A DNA stretch of 64,000 nucleotides from Pseudoalteromonas denitrificans DSM 6059 (GCF_900112265.1 NZ_FOLO01000007.1:62001-126000), one strand, 5' to 3'; positions 8,610 through 17,580 are shown, counted from the stretch's first letter. A program made the numbers and translations. Notes: generated by a model from the letters alone, not told the origin.

Positions 8610-11600
8610 TTATCTTCTTTTACCAGCAGAAAAATAATAACGTCGTAAGAAATCATGCATTACTAACTCATGTTCTCTCCCATAGGCTTTAAACATACGG
8701 TTATTATGCATATGCAATAAAGAACTCAGTAAAGTATCTTTACTACATTTAATACCTTCATCTGATGACATTAACGCATTAAGAGAGTGAATAACAGGAG
8801 TGACATCTTGTTGCCAAACATTTATTAAATCAAATATTTGCTGTGTATCTTCTTCAATTTCAGATTGTTGTGGGTCTTCAAATTGTGAAAAATCCGATAA
8901 TAATTGAGTCTGAATTTTTTTATACTTGTCTCCAAGTTGTTTTCTCAGCTGACTCGATTCATTAAATTCCTTACCAAATCCAGCTCTGAGTCCACTGATC
9001 AAACTTAGCTTATTTTCCACCTCATAATCGAAAGTATTTAATAGTTGGTTTGTCATCAACAATGCAATACGCCAGCGAACATCTTCACCATATTCCTCTT
9101 CTAACTGCACTGTTTTAGCGACTAACTGACTATCGGCCATAAAAAGCTCTTCAATTAATGCCATGGCATCTGGCCCACCATAACGCTCAACTTCTCTTTC
9201 ATACGTAAAAAGTTCTGCTTTATGGATTTCGCCACTTTCTATCATAGGGTCAAGTAATTGGTTTAATTTTGGTAAAAGCTGACCACATAAAATACTTGGA
9301 TCCCCAAAAAAGCGTAACCTTAAATGCCAATCAGGATCACCATAGCGAATAAAGAACCATTTTTTATACAAAGGAGCACATTGCTCTATTAGAGGTAATA
9401 AACTTTCAGCTAATAATGTTTCTACAGCCGTATTTCCTGAATATACTTTTAAACTTAACCACTCAGATCCAGGAGAAAAACGACGTTTGATCGGTTTTGC
9501 CAATATATTAGCCTGAGGATCATCACTAAAGTTAATGTGTTCTTTGGCACCCGTATTTAAAAATGGAATGATTAATTCATTTGCATAACACTCACCAGTA
9601 GAAGACTTAACAGGTGTATTAAATTGCCCCGTTAATACTTCTTTTAGTTCAACTGTTATTTGCCCCTTTGTTTCGGATAGTAAAATTTCAAGCATTAAAG
9701 GGTTTGTTAAATTGAGTTGTAATACATTGTCACTCATTGCATAAGCAACATGATCATCTAATTGGTATTTTTCTTTTAATTCTTGCCACTTTTTAATAAC
9801 AATTTCAGTCGTATCAGCTGATTTAGTATCTAATACTTCTTCAAGTTCTTTTCGTTCAATACGCCATATTTTTTCCGACAAAATCAAATTATCTAACATC
9901 ACTCTAGGCACAAAGCTCATGTTAACTTGGCTCTGCGGCATTGAAAAGCTTGGTGAGGATGAACCTTGATGTTGCAACATGCTTAAAAATTTATACGCAC
10001 TTAAGCTATGTGATGAATAATTATGAGCAGATGATAATCTTGGAATAACTTGTTTATCTAGCCTTTTTGACCATAATTTAACCTGACCACCTTCAACCCA
10101 AACATGTAAATCACTAATGGGTATTTGGAATTCACTTTGTAAGCTTGAGTCGGCTAAAAATACAATTTCATATTGACGCAAATGTGGCCTTGCAATCACA
10201 TTTCCTGGACGCCCTTCTGGCATATGAACAATTTCAGCAAATATAACATCTGGAGAATGTGCACTTTCAGCTGACAAATGTGTTTTTACATTCTGCTGTA
10301 AGCCATCGTTTAAGTGACAAAAACGTCCTAATAAATTAGCAGCTGAAGGACCATAACACCCATTAAATTTTATGAATGGTGACTGTGTTTCTTTATCTTC
10401 ATACAGAGATAACATCGCCGCAAACGATGTGGGTAGATCAGATTCTGATATGGGTTTATCTAGATGTTTAGCTAATTTTTTTGAACTTAGTTTAATAACT
10501 GATTTATTTCTATTTTGCGGTAAACTAATTTCTTGAGTGATTAAATTATCTAATATTGAAGCACTCTGCCCAGCTCCTTGCCCACCTGAACTAGACCTTA
10601 ATTTTAAACCGGCGAGTAAGGGTGCTTCATAACCTGTTTCATTTGAAAAACTGATCCCTGACTCATCATCTAATAGCTTATCTAAAGGCACATATTGCCC
10701 TTCGAATCTTAGATTGAATTTACTAATAAAATCACTAAATGGTTCTGTATGTTTTATTGATAAACCTTTGATCAGTTTCAGTTGTTTTAATAATCTTGAA
10801 ATCTGACTTTCATCTAATTCACAATGCTCAAATGCACGATAAATATCTGATTGAAACAGTTTATTTTCTTGGGCTTTAACTGGAAGCTGATTCAAATGCT
10901 CTAATATTTTTTTGTAATCATCAACCGTACCTGACTTTTGATTATCAAGCTGTTGTAACTGATATAATGAAGTTGATATATGATCTGCGGTTTCTTTTTG
11001 ACCTATCTTATTTAAAGAGTTAATCAAAGCTGTGTCTGGAGCTTCTCCCGTTAAAGGTAAAGGAATATCAGCTAATAAGATTGATTCATCGATCAGTTGT
11101 TGCACATATTCAATAACGTCATTTTTTTCAGCTTCAACTTCTTCTAAATCTGCAGCATCACTTTGTGAAAAGCGACCTAACAGTGCGTTTACCAGCTGAT
11201 TAAAACTTAAACCTTCTTTTGCTTTATCTAGAATAAAATCAAAATACTCATCACGTTCAATCGCACTTAATCTGTACTGTCGCGTTTCATCTGATTGATA
11301 CGCTTCAATATATCGACAATGATCCGCGATAAAGTAATGGCTTGAATTTGGTGAATATTTCAACTGTTCTGAACGGGCATTATGCTTCAAAAAATGCTCT
11401 TTAATTGCACTTAAATAAAACATATCTAATCGTGTTTTTCGACTATCTAGAGATAAGTTCTGACTTAATATTTTTGTTTGAGAAGATATATCTCCCATAA
11501 AAATACCAGAAAACAAACCAAAAGGAGTGGGTCTAGAACACATACGGATCATATATTTAAGTAATGCTAACTCTAGTTTTTTAGCTTGCTTGAGTTCTGA

Positions 11601-11837
11601 TTTTTTAGGTTTTTTATCCGTATTGTCTATTTTATTCTTTTCAAACTGTTCAATTCGTTCAAGTAAAGAAGGACTTGCCAAATACAAGGCTTCTTTTACC
11701 TGTGGAATTGCAATCCAACTTTTTAATGCATCTTGTGTTTGCTGTTTACTATTACCTAATGCTGATAATGCATTAACTGGCATTCTAGGTGTACGGATCA
11801 CAAAAAAATCTTGATGTTTTATTTCTGGTTTTGACAT
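8610..11837 (-). CDS. Class I lanthipeptide dehydratase (LanB-like)
   Basis: A protein of about 1075 residues. The first roughly 700 residues resemble the LanB glutamylation domain (N-terminus HQDFFVIRTPRMPVNAL; SRPTPFGLFSG). The last 290 or so are a SpaB C-terminal domain (KKWFFIRYGDPDWHLRLRFFG). LanB enzymes use glutamyl-tRNA to dehydrate Ser and Thr of a precursor core to Dha and Dhb. The frame is open to 11891, but the ATG at 11835-11837 follows a GGAAA ribosome site and gives the family N-terminus without overlapping lanC. It is full length and undamaged, lying 19 nt downstream of the cyclase gene. Confidence 0.93.
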   Translation of the reverse strand: MSKPEIKHQDFFVIRTPRMPVNALSALGNSKQQTQDALKSWIAIPQVKEALYLASPSLLERIEQFEKNKIDNTDKKPKKSELKQAKKLELALLKYMIRMCSRPTPFGLFSGIFMGDISSQTKILSQNLSLDSRKTRLDMFYLSAIKEHFLKHNARSEQLKYSPNSSHYFIADHCRYIEAYQSDETRQYRLSAIERDEYFDFILDKAKEGLSFNQLVNALLGRFSQSDAADLEEVEAEKNDVIEYVQQLIDESILLADIPLPLTGEAPDTALINSLNKIGQKETADHISTSLYQLQQLDNQKSGTVDDYKKILEHLNQLPVKAQENKLFQSDIYRAFEHCELDESQISRLLKQLKLIKGLSIKHTEPFSDFISKFNLRFEGQYVPLDKLLDDESGISFSNETGYEAPLLAGLKLRSSSGGQGAGQSASILDNLITQEISLPQNRNKSVIKLSSKKLAKHLDKPISESDLPTSFAAMLSLYEDKETQSPFIKFNGCYGPSAANLLGRFCHLNDGLQQNVKTHLSAESAHSPDVIFAEIVHMPEGRPGNVIARPHLRQYEIVFLADSSLQSEFQIPISDLHVWVEGGQVKLWSKRLDKQVIPRLSSAHNYSSHSLSAYKFLSMLQHQGSSSPSFSMPQSQVNMSFVPRVMLDNLILSEKIWRIERKELEEVLDTKSADTTEIVIKKWQELKEKYQLDDHVAYAMSDNVLQLNLTNPLMLEILLSETKGQITVELKEVLTGQFNTPVKSSTGECYANELIIPFLNTGAKEHINFSDDPQANILAKPIKRRFSPGSEWLSLKVYSGNTAVETLLAESLLPLIEQCAPLYKKWFFIRYGDPDWHLRLRFFGDPSILCGQLLPKLNQLLDPMIESGEIHKAELFTYEREVERYGGPDAMALIEELFMADSQLVAKTVQLEEEYGEDVRWRIALLMTNQLLNTFDYEVENKLSLISGLRAGFGKEFNESSQLRKQLGDKYKKIQTQLLSDFSQFEDPQQSEIEEDTQQIFDLINVWQQDVTPVIHSLNALMSSDEGIKCSKDTLLSSLLHMHNNRMFKAYGREHELVMHDFLRRYYFSAGKRR

Positions 11838-11856
11838 TTTTATTTCCAATCTTGTG

Positions 11857-13077
11857 TTAAGCCAGTAGCAGGCAATCAGCCCAGTCGGCATCTTCGCCTA
11901 AAGCTGCTAATAAACATAAACCGATACCACCATAGCCCATTAGCAAGCCAGTATCTTCCTCATGGCTTTTGCTTAAACCTGAATACATGTAGAAACCTTG
12001 CATGCCCTTATTTTGGTACAAATCTAAACTATAAGTTAACCATTTATTTGCAACTTCTAAAAATTTTTCTTCGTTTAGCTGTTGATTTAACAATTGAAAA
12101 ATAAGTGCTAACCCCGCACTACCATGACATAATCCTGCATCATTGATCATGCCTTCCTTTTCATCTCGAGCGGCTGCGTGCAAACCTATTTGTTTAGCTT
12201 TATCAATATAAGAAGGCATTTCTAAAGCATTACCAACACGTGCTAAAGTCAAAGCAATTGTTAAATCACCATAACACCAGCCCAAGCGAGAGCCGCTATC
12301 ATCATTACACGAAGATCCAAAGCAACTTATCCTATCTTTATCTTTTAGCTCTTGTGCTAATAGCCAATCACAACTTTGGATTAATAACCTTTTGGTGCGT
12401 TCAAATAAAGAAGGAATTGTTAATGCAGGCAAGATCGCAGCAATAATACTAGGGACACCATGGGCTAAACCTAAGTTATATTCTGGAACTTCAACTTCAT
12501 CTTTATTAAAACGATATACTGAATCACTTGGTTGTGACCAAGCTAATGTATTATCAGAAGTTTGAATGGCGATATTTTCAAAGTGGTTAATTATTTTTTC
12601 AAAAAGAGCCTCTGGAGCTGACTTTAATTGACGACGCCCTGCATACATGGCGATACCAGATAAACCGATTACCATTTCAATTTCGCCCTTCCAGCTATCA
12701 ACTGAAAGTACATTTAGTAAAATGTCATCAATTTCTTCACATAGCTCAGGATCATAATCATCTTCCTGCGCTTGATTAACATACTCTAAAAACCAACCTT
12801 GCCCACTTAAGCCATTGCTTAAATCTGGATGATCAACATTCATAGCTAACTGCGACTGTAAAAACTCTAATTTGTCATTAAAAACAGACTCATCAACTAA
12901 ATCTGAATTATATTGGCTAAGTTTGTACAAAAAAAGTAAATCGCCGCTTAAACCACTAAGTAAACCACAGTTAACATAAGTATTTTCTAAACTTGATATT
13001 TTTTGATTAAATTGTATTAAAACTTGATTTATGAGTTCTTGATTTTCTATTGCAGATTTTAACGCCTGAGACATCAA
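11857..13077 (-). CDS. Lanthionine synthetase C-like cyclase (LanC-like)
   Basis: A 406-residue alpha/alpha-toroid protein with the LanC zinc ligands Cys268 (GWCYGD), Cys317 and His318 (GLCHGSAG). It also has the active-site His206 (GLAHGVPS) and repeated Gly-rich turns (LLSGLSGDLLFL, LSNGLSGQGWFLEY, GYGGIGLCL). LanC adds Cys thiols to Dha/Dhb, closing (methyl)lanthionine rings. It is the first gene of the minus-strand biosynthesis operon; the promoter should lie in 13078-13200, back to back with the precursor region. Confidence 0.93.
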   Translation of the reverse strand: MMSQALKSAIENQELINQVLIQFNQKISSLENTYVNCGLLSGLSGDLLFLYKLSQYNSDLVDESVFNDKLEFLQSQLAMNVDHPDLSNGLSGQGWFLEYVNQAQEDDYDPELCEEIDDILLNVLSVDSWKGEIEMVIGLSGIAMYAGRRQLKSAPEALFEKIINHFENIAIQTSDNTLAWSQPSDSVYRFNKDEVEVPEYNLGLAHGVPSIIAAILPALTIPSLFERTKRLLIQSCDWLLAQELKDKDRISCFGSSCNDDSGSRLGWCYGDLTIALTLARVGNALEMPSYIDKAKQIGLHAAARDEKEGMINDAGLCHGSAGLALIFQLLNQQLNEEKFLEVANKWLTYSLDLYQNKGMQGFYMYSGLSKSHEEDTGLLMGYGGIGLCLLAALGEDADWADCLLLA

Positions 13078-13201
13078 AACATCCTTATTTATTATTTTAT
13101 TTATTAACGCAATACAGCATCTTCAAAAGGTAAAAATGTTACCTAAAACAAAAACAATGTAACTTAAATTAAAAATATTAACCAATGTTTTTTCATTATT
13201 T

Positions 13202-13345
13202 TTTACTACATTTTTGTATTTACTTTAGAAACTCGCTTTGCTAGCTTGATTCAGGTACATTTGTTATGTATAAAAAAATAAACAGGCGTATGTTAAGATA
13301 AAACTTAAATTAAATAGAAGAAATATTAAAAACTTACCTAAGGGT
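13202..13345 (+). repeat. Upstream copy of a duplicated promoter/leader block (copy A)
   Basis: This stretch aligns with 13664-13810 at an offset of about 462-465 bp. Shared landmarks are the TTTACTTTAGAAA block (13219 and 13681), a GGTAC block, an AAATAAACA stretch, and the start of the leader coding sequence (AAACTTAAATTAAATA). It looks like an old tandem duplication of the promoter plus leader-encoding part of the lanthipeptide precursor gene, with small gaps in the alignment. Confidence 0.7.
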
Positions 13346-13492
13346 ATGAGACTTCAAGTTACAACAGGAATAGGTTTAATTAACTCCCTACATTATCTGT
13401 CACAGAAACCCTATTACAACAATGTATATCAATATAAAGAGGGAGATCTGCTTGTGATCTTTCAAACCCAGTTTATATTCATAATGTTTTAA
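13298..13492 (+). pseudogene. Decayed second lanthipeptide precursor
   Basis: In the frame that matches the intact precursor, the start codon is ATA instead of ATG, followed by KLKLNRRNIKNLPKG against KLKLNKKKLKNLSKD in the intact copy. After about 15 codons similarity is lost. The frame continues for 64 codons without any Cys, so it could not form lanthionine rings. An ATG at 13290 is out of frame and stops after three codons. The call is a dead duplicate of the precursor gene. Use of ATA as a rare start cannot be excluded, but the missing Cys argues against function. Confidence 0.65.
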
Positions 13493-13762
13493 TTTTGAGA
13501 AAGGCGGTAGGTTGAATTGCGCTATTTACTGGATAGTCCAATTTTTTAAATCGAATAATCATCTTATCTTATAATTTAAACAATCCTGAATTTTAAAAAC
13601 CTTTTAAACACAATGTTTTTTGTGATTAACACCAATAAATTCAAGCCAGAATTGACATTGTTTTTGACTAGATTTATGCATTTACTTTAGAAATATACTT
13701 TGATAATTTATTTTGGGTACAGCAAAGCGTATACAGATAATAAATAAACAAAGGATGTAAAC

Positions 13763-13939
13763 ATGAAACTTAAATTAAATAAAAAGAAACTTAAAAACTT
13801 ATCTAAAGATAATAAATCATTACCAGCAGATATGACTCCTATGATTGCAGGTGGTAATGGCGCTTGTTTTGGCTCAGATCGATGCCTGAGAGATCAACAG
13901 CCTATCGGTGGCAATGAAACAGTTGCTGTTACTTGGTAA
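13763..13939 (+). CDS. Class I lanthipeptide precursor peptide
   Basis: A 58-residue peptide. The basic leader starts MKLKLNKKKLKNLSKDN and ends MTPMIAGG at residue 31, a double-glycine site for the C39 exporter peptidase. The 27-residue core holds Cys35, Cys41, Ser38, Thr52 and Thr56, and ends VTW. Two Cys with one Ser and two Thr allow at most two (methyl)lanthionine rings. The LxLNKK...L leader pattern resembles class I lanthipeptide leaders best known from Bacteroidetes. The ATG has an AAAGGATG ribosome site. It lies divergent from lanC, 686 bp away, and ends before a good terminator. Confidence 0.85.
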   Translation: MKLKLNKKKLKNLSKDNKSLPADMTPMIAGGNGACFGSDRCLRDQQPIGGNETVAVTW

Positions 13940-13982
13940 ATTATATGGTGTAGCTTAAGGTTTTTAAGCATATACAAAATAG

Positions 13983-14010
13983 TCTGCGTACTTCACTGCG
14001 CAGAGTTTTA
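13983..14010 (+). terminator. Terminator of the precursor gene
   Basis: A 6-bp GC-rich stem (TCTGCG / CGCAGA) with a 10-nt loop is followed directly by GTTTTATTT, 43 bp after the precursor stop codon. It should make the precursor a monocistronic transcript. Confidence 0.65.
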
Positions 14011-14324
14011 TTTCTGAAAATTTATATCTCATCAATACTATATCTTTGATATGAGAAAGTGATTCAAATTTCATCCGTCTCTGTACAACTATTTATTCTT
14101 CAATACACACCTGCACTAAGCCTATAATTCAAATATTAAATACAAGTCATAAAAATGCCTCATCTCAAAATGAAAACCAAACAAACGCTCTAAATTTTCA
14201 ACTCAGTATTTTTACTAAAATGAATTTAATTCAACTTAAATGAAAAACCTTCATCAATAAAAACTATCTAGACGTCTAAATGGCTGCTATATTTAATTCC
14301 TAAGATAACTAAGGTAGAAATGAA
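14011..14324. other. Gap before the MTHFR-like gene
   Basis: No gene was found between the precursor terminator and the ATG at 14325. The sequence is AT-rich, and its only recognisable element is the MetJ-like operator at 14262-14285. Confidence 0.5.
14262..14285 (+). promoter_or_regulatory. MetJ-box-like operator
   Basis: Three tandem 8-bp units, AACTATCT, AGACGTCT and AAATGGCT. The central one is the exact met-box consensus AGACGTCT, and the flanks match it at 4 and 5 of 8 positions. MetJ binds two or more adjacent met boxes. The site lies 40-60 bp before the start of a methylenetetrahydrofolate-reductase-like gene, a sensible MetJ target. Confidence 0.7.
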
Positions 14325-15281
14325 ATGGCTTTATCACTGAAACAAAAAATTCAAGACCCAAGACAAGGCGTATATTTAATTGGAACCACGCCTCCAAAAA
14401 TGGGCACTGATAAAGCACAACTTGAAACTATCGCTAAAAAATTATTAAATCGTTTGCACGAGATTGAATACGATGGCGTTGTCATTTACGACATTCAAGA
14501 TGAAAGCAGCCGAATTTCAGCACCACGCCCTTTTCCATTTAAGAAAACGGTAGATCCAAGAGAGTATAGTCAGTTAATTAGTCAATTATCACATTTAGAT
14601 GTAATCACTTATAAAAGTGTGGCACAGCGTGATGAAAGTGAATTTAATACTTGGCTTGATGAAACAGCGAATAAATTTAAACTGAAAAATTTAGTTTTAG
14701 TGGGTAGTCCCTCATCTACCGGTAATATTAAATTAAGTTTACCAAATGCCTATAAAGCATTAAGTGAAGATAAAAACAGTGTGTTTTTAGGGGGTGTTAC
14801 TATAGCTGAACGCCATGCAAGTAAACGTAATGAGCACGATCGCTTGCTTGAAAAGATAGATCAAGGCTGTGATTTTTTTATCTCGCAAGCGGTTTATAAT
14901 GCACAAGAAACCATAGATTTAATTACCAGTTATTCTAGAAGTTGTCGTCATAAAGGAATTTCTCCAAAAAGAATTATTCTAACTTTTACGCCTTGTGGTG
15001 GTGAAAAAACGCTAGATTTCATGAAGTGGTTAGGTATTTCAGTACCAGAAGCTACCAAGTGGAGAATTTTAGACTCTAACGACTCACTCAACGAGTCAAT
15101 TAGAATTTGTCGAGACAATCTTAATCAAGTTTTACAAAGTTGTGCTCACTTAGATGTACCATTAGGCTTAAACATTGAAAGTTTAACTAATCGAAAAGAA
15201 GAAATAGATGCATCAATTAATTTATACCGCTTATTAAAAGCAACGATGGAATTAAATTTGGCGGAAAAACAAATCGCATAA
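14325..15281 (+). CDS. Methylenetetrahydrofolate-reductase-like protein
   Basis: A 318-residue protein that looks like an FAD-linked TIM-barrel oxidoreductase of the MTHFR family (GVVIYDIQDE near the N-terminus, LVLVGSPSS, FLGGVTIAERH, CDFFISQAVYNAQETIDLI). MTHFR makes 5-methyltetrahydrofolate for methionine synthesis. It is divergent from classical MetF, so the substrate is not certain. The MetJ-like operator just upstream supports a role in methionine or one-carbon metabolism. It stands alone and ends at a bidirectional terminator. Confidence 0.7.
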   Translation: MALSLKQKIQDPRQGVYLIGTTPPKMGTDKAQLETIAKKLLNRLHEIEYDGVVIYDIQDESSRISAPRPFPFKKTVDPREYSQLISQLSHLDVITYKSVAQRDESEFNTWLDETANKFKLKNLVLVGSPSSTGNIKLSLPNAYKALSEDKNSVFLGGVTIAERHASKRNEHDRLLEKIDQGCDFFISQAVYNAQETIDLITSYSRSCRHKGISPKRIILTFTPCGGEKTLDFMKWLGISVPEATKWRILDSNDSLNESIRICRDNLNQVLQSCAHLDVPLGLNIESLTNRKEEIDASINLYRLLKATMELNLAEKQIA

Positions 15282-15297
15282 GGATTCTATCAAAACG

Positions 15298-15334
15298 AGG
15301 CTTAATCTCATGTGTAGATAAAAAGATTAAGCCT
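15298..15334. terminator. Bidirectional terminator
   Basis: A perfect 11-bp inverted repeat (AGGCTTAATCT / AGATTAAGCCT) with a 15-nt loop and T-rich 3' flank lies between the converging MTHFR-like and transglutaminase genes, so it can serve both. Confidence 0.8.
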
Positions 15335-15437
15335 TTATTTATTGTGTTATCTTTTATTATATAAATCTTGAACTGAATATTTTCAGAGCTAAAAATAAAA
15401 GCATTAAAACCTTACCTTATTTAAAACATGACTAATT

Positions 15438-16169
15438 TTATCGCTTTTTTCGCTTAACTCCGTTAGTGCGAATTCGATTTACATTTAAATTCATTAAATG
15501 ACGAAGTAGATAACGAAAAAGTACTTTTTTTACTCCTGATAAATTACTGCCATGAATAGCGTAAAAATTATCCGGTTGAGTATATACACCAAAATCATCT
15601 GCAATACCGTCACTTTGTATATAAGTATCGTCTCCTTTCCAGTCAATATCAGGCTGAGAAAGGCAGTTAGTTGCAATACCAAAACCTGAAAATTGCGCAC
15701 ATTGATCAGCAAAACCTATCTGAACTTGCTTTAAAAAAGGTTTATCTATGATATAACCTTCCAAATTAATCCAACGACCATTTTGGTGAACTTCAACCCA
15801 ACTATGAAGAATACGCTCAGGTGCCAAAGCAAAAAGATAACTAGGTATAGCACCCCGTTGTAATTCGTTATAAATAGTGAAACCATGGAATCGAGTTGAT
15901 ATTCCTACCGCGCGTAATAAGGCGATTAATAATGTTCCTTTAGTATTACATTGACCGTAACCATCTTTAAGCACTTTACTTGCGGATAAACGATCATCTG
16001 CATTATAGCCAAAACGAATTTCATCACGTACATAATTATAAATTGCACCAATGGCATCATATTGTGACAAATCACGCCATTTTCTTTGTTCCAGTAAAGC
16101 TTGGATCTGTGGATGATTAAAGTCCAACATAGAGGTCTCTAAAAGGAAGTCTTTTGATAGTTTAGCCAT
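15438..16169 (-). CDS. Transglutaminase-like cysteine protease-fold protein
   Basis: A 243-residue protein with the transglutaminase-like catalytic pattern: Cys in DGYGQCNTKGTLLIALLRAVGI (about residue 74) and His in RILHSWVEVHQNGRWINLEGY (about 122), followed by an acidic residue in EGY. Bacterial members are usually peptidases or amidases. No signal peptide is visible, so it is probably cytosolic. It lies downstream of a small membrane protein and an AraC regulator, with one of two similar 34-bp repeats in its promoter. Confidence 0.75.
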   Translation of the reverse strand: MAKLSKDFLLETSMLDFNHPQIQALLEQRKWRDLSQYDAIGAIYNYVRDEIRFGYNADDRLSASKVLKDGYGQCNTKGTLLIALLRAVGISTRFHGFTIYNELQRGAIPSYLFALAPERILHSWVEVHQNGRWINLEGYIIDKPFLKQVQIGFADQCAQFSGFGIATNCLSQPDIDWKGDDTYIQSDGIADDFGVYTQPDNFYAIHGSNLSGVKKVLFRYLLRHLMNLNVNRIRTNGVKRKKR

Positions 16170-16208
16170 GAATTATTCCTGAACAATGAATATGCAAATA
16201 CAATAACC

Positions 16209-16242
16209 AATCGCTCTTTAATAAACTTGAACAAACTGGCTA
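16209..16242. promoter_or_regulatory. 34-bp repeat, copy 1, possible AraC-type operator
   Basis: Starts AATCGCTCT and ends AACTGGCTA, matching copy 2 (16528-16561) at 29 of 34 positions. It sits 40-73 bp upstream of the transglutaminase-like gene. Two similar sites in front of the two genes downstream of an AraC regulator suggest direct-repeat operators for that regulator. Confidence 0.4.
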
Positions 16243-16258
16243 CATCTTCAAAATAAAA

Positions 16259-16441
16259 TTAATCACGACTTCCTTGTTCTTCAATTATTGCAAGTAAAGA
16301 AAACCCGATTAATAAAAAGACTGGATGTAAAATCATGCCATGGAATATGGATATATCAGCGATACTTGCATGTAATAAAGTCGCTAATACGGTTATTAAT
16401 GCAGTAACTATTAAAATTATAGTTTTGAGTGTTAGCTTCAT
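16259..16441 (-). CDS. Small membrane protein, function unknown
   Basis: A 60-residue protein with two hydrophobic segments (about 7-27 and 33-52) and a charged tail IEEQGSRD. The ATG is preceded by AAGGTGAAAAC, a good ribosome site. No family was recognised. It lies between the AraC regulator and the transglutaminase gene on the same strand, and has the second 34-bp repeat about 90 bp upstream. Confidence 0.55.
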   Translation of the reverse strand: MKLTLKTIILIVTALITVLATLLHASIADISIFHGMILHPVFLLIGFSLLAIIEEQGSRD

Positions 16442-16527
16442 GTTTTCACCTTAATAAAATCGATAAACAAGTGTGATGGTTTAATTATGGATAACAGTTA
16501 TCCAGTGACTATATGCACATTATAATT

Positions 16528-16561
16528 AATCGCTCTATTGTGAACTTGAATAAACTGGCTA
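16528..16561. promoter_or_regulatory. 34-bp repeat, copy 2, possible AraC-type operator
   Basis: The partner of 16209-16242, with differences concentrated in a central 6 bp. It overlaps the last codon of the AraC-family gene and lies upstream of the 60-residue membrane protein gene. Confidence 0.4.
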
Positions 16562-17308
16562 ACTTTTTTTGAACAATGTAAGCGCTTGCCTAATTGTCAT
16601 ACCGAAGGTATTACGAAATGTACGGCTTAGATGAGAACTATCTGAAAATCCAGCTAAGTGAGCAGCCTCAGTTGCTGAAGTATTATTTATTATCGCTTGA
16701 ATCGCACATATCATTCGCCGCCATAATAAATAAGGCCGCCAAGCGATACCTAATTCTTCACTAAATAAATGAAGAAAACGACTTTCAGATAACGCTAATT
16801 GACCTGCAACTTCAGAAGCTCGCCAATTTGAAGGTTTAATACATTTACCGTGTAAGCAAAGGTCTAATTCGGTTAATATTTGTTGAATGCGCTTATCTTT
16901 TACAGTGCTTTTATTATTAAGCAATGATTGACTGGTTAGTTTTAACGCTTTAAATAATGGAATTAAAAACTTCGCTAAGCTCTCTTCTTGCGTAGGAGGT
17001 CCAATCGTCGAAATCGTGGCAGAACTAAATGTTTTGAACGATTTCCCCCCGAGTTTACGAAACAATTCTTGCCCTAAATCACTCTTAGGCTCAATAAGAA
17101 ACACCCATCCCTTAGACATTTGTAGCTGATGCTCTATTTTAGAATCAATTATGATTAATTCTGATATCTCGTTTCCATTAAATTTACAATTGGAATTTTT
17201 TTGAGGCCATATGACTTGCATCGCATGGTGACTATGAGGAGCGGCATCTAAACTAGAACCATATATAATGACGATACCAGCCTGAATCAAAACAGTAGGT
17301 TTCATCAC
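16559..17308 (-). CDS. AraC-family transcriptional regulator
   Basis: A 249-residue regulator. The N-terminal half looks like a cupin-type sensor (SSLDAAPHSHHAMQVIW, His-rich near residue 25). The C-terminal 100 residues hold two helix-turn-helix units (ASEVAGQLALSESRFLHLFSEELG and ATEAAHLAGFSDSSHLSRTFRNTFG). The ligand is unknown. It is transcribed in the same direction as, and upstream of, the small membrane protein and transglutaminase genes, whose promoters carry matching 34-bp repeats, so they are its likely targets. Confidence 0.88.
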   Translation of the reverse strand: MMKPTVLIQAGIVIIYGSSLDAAPHSHHAMQVIWPQKNSNCKFNGNEISELIIIDSKIEHQLQMSKGWVFLIEPKSDLGQELFRKLGGKSFKTFSSATISTIGPPTQEESLAKFLIPLFKALKLTSQSLLNNKSTVKDKRIQQILTELDLCLHGKCIKPSNWRASEVAGQLALSESRFLHLFSEELGIAWRPYLLWRRMICAIQAIINNTSATEAAHLAGFSDSSHLSRTFRNTFGMTIRQALTLFKKS

Positions 17309-17580
17309 ACTATATTCCTCTTAAATAAAATAGGTTTTAATCTTGTTATTAACTGTAAATTTTAACTTTAAAGCCATTAATTTCAATAATAACATGAAAA
17401 AAAATTAATCCTTACACCGCTACAAAGCTATCAACCACTGACTATTTTTACGCTCTAAAAAATTAACTCATACATAGTATCACTCTTTAACTCTGGACGA
17501 TTGTTTATTAATTAGACTATTCTTTATATAAATATTGTTTGTAAAAATGTTTTCTTTCGTATTTATGAAAAGGAAAATAT

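Noticed and set aside
13290..13301. ATG as start of the decayed precursor
   Set aside because: It is out of frame with the leader homology and meets a stop after three codons.
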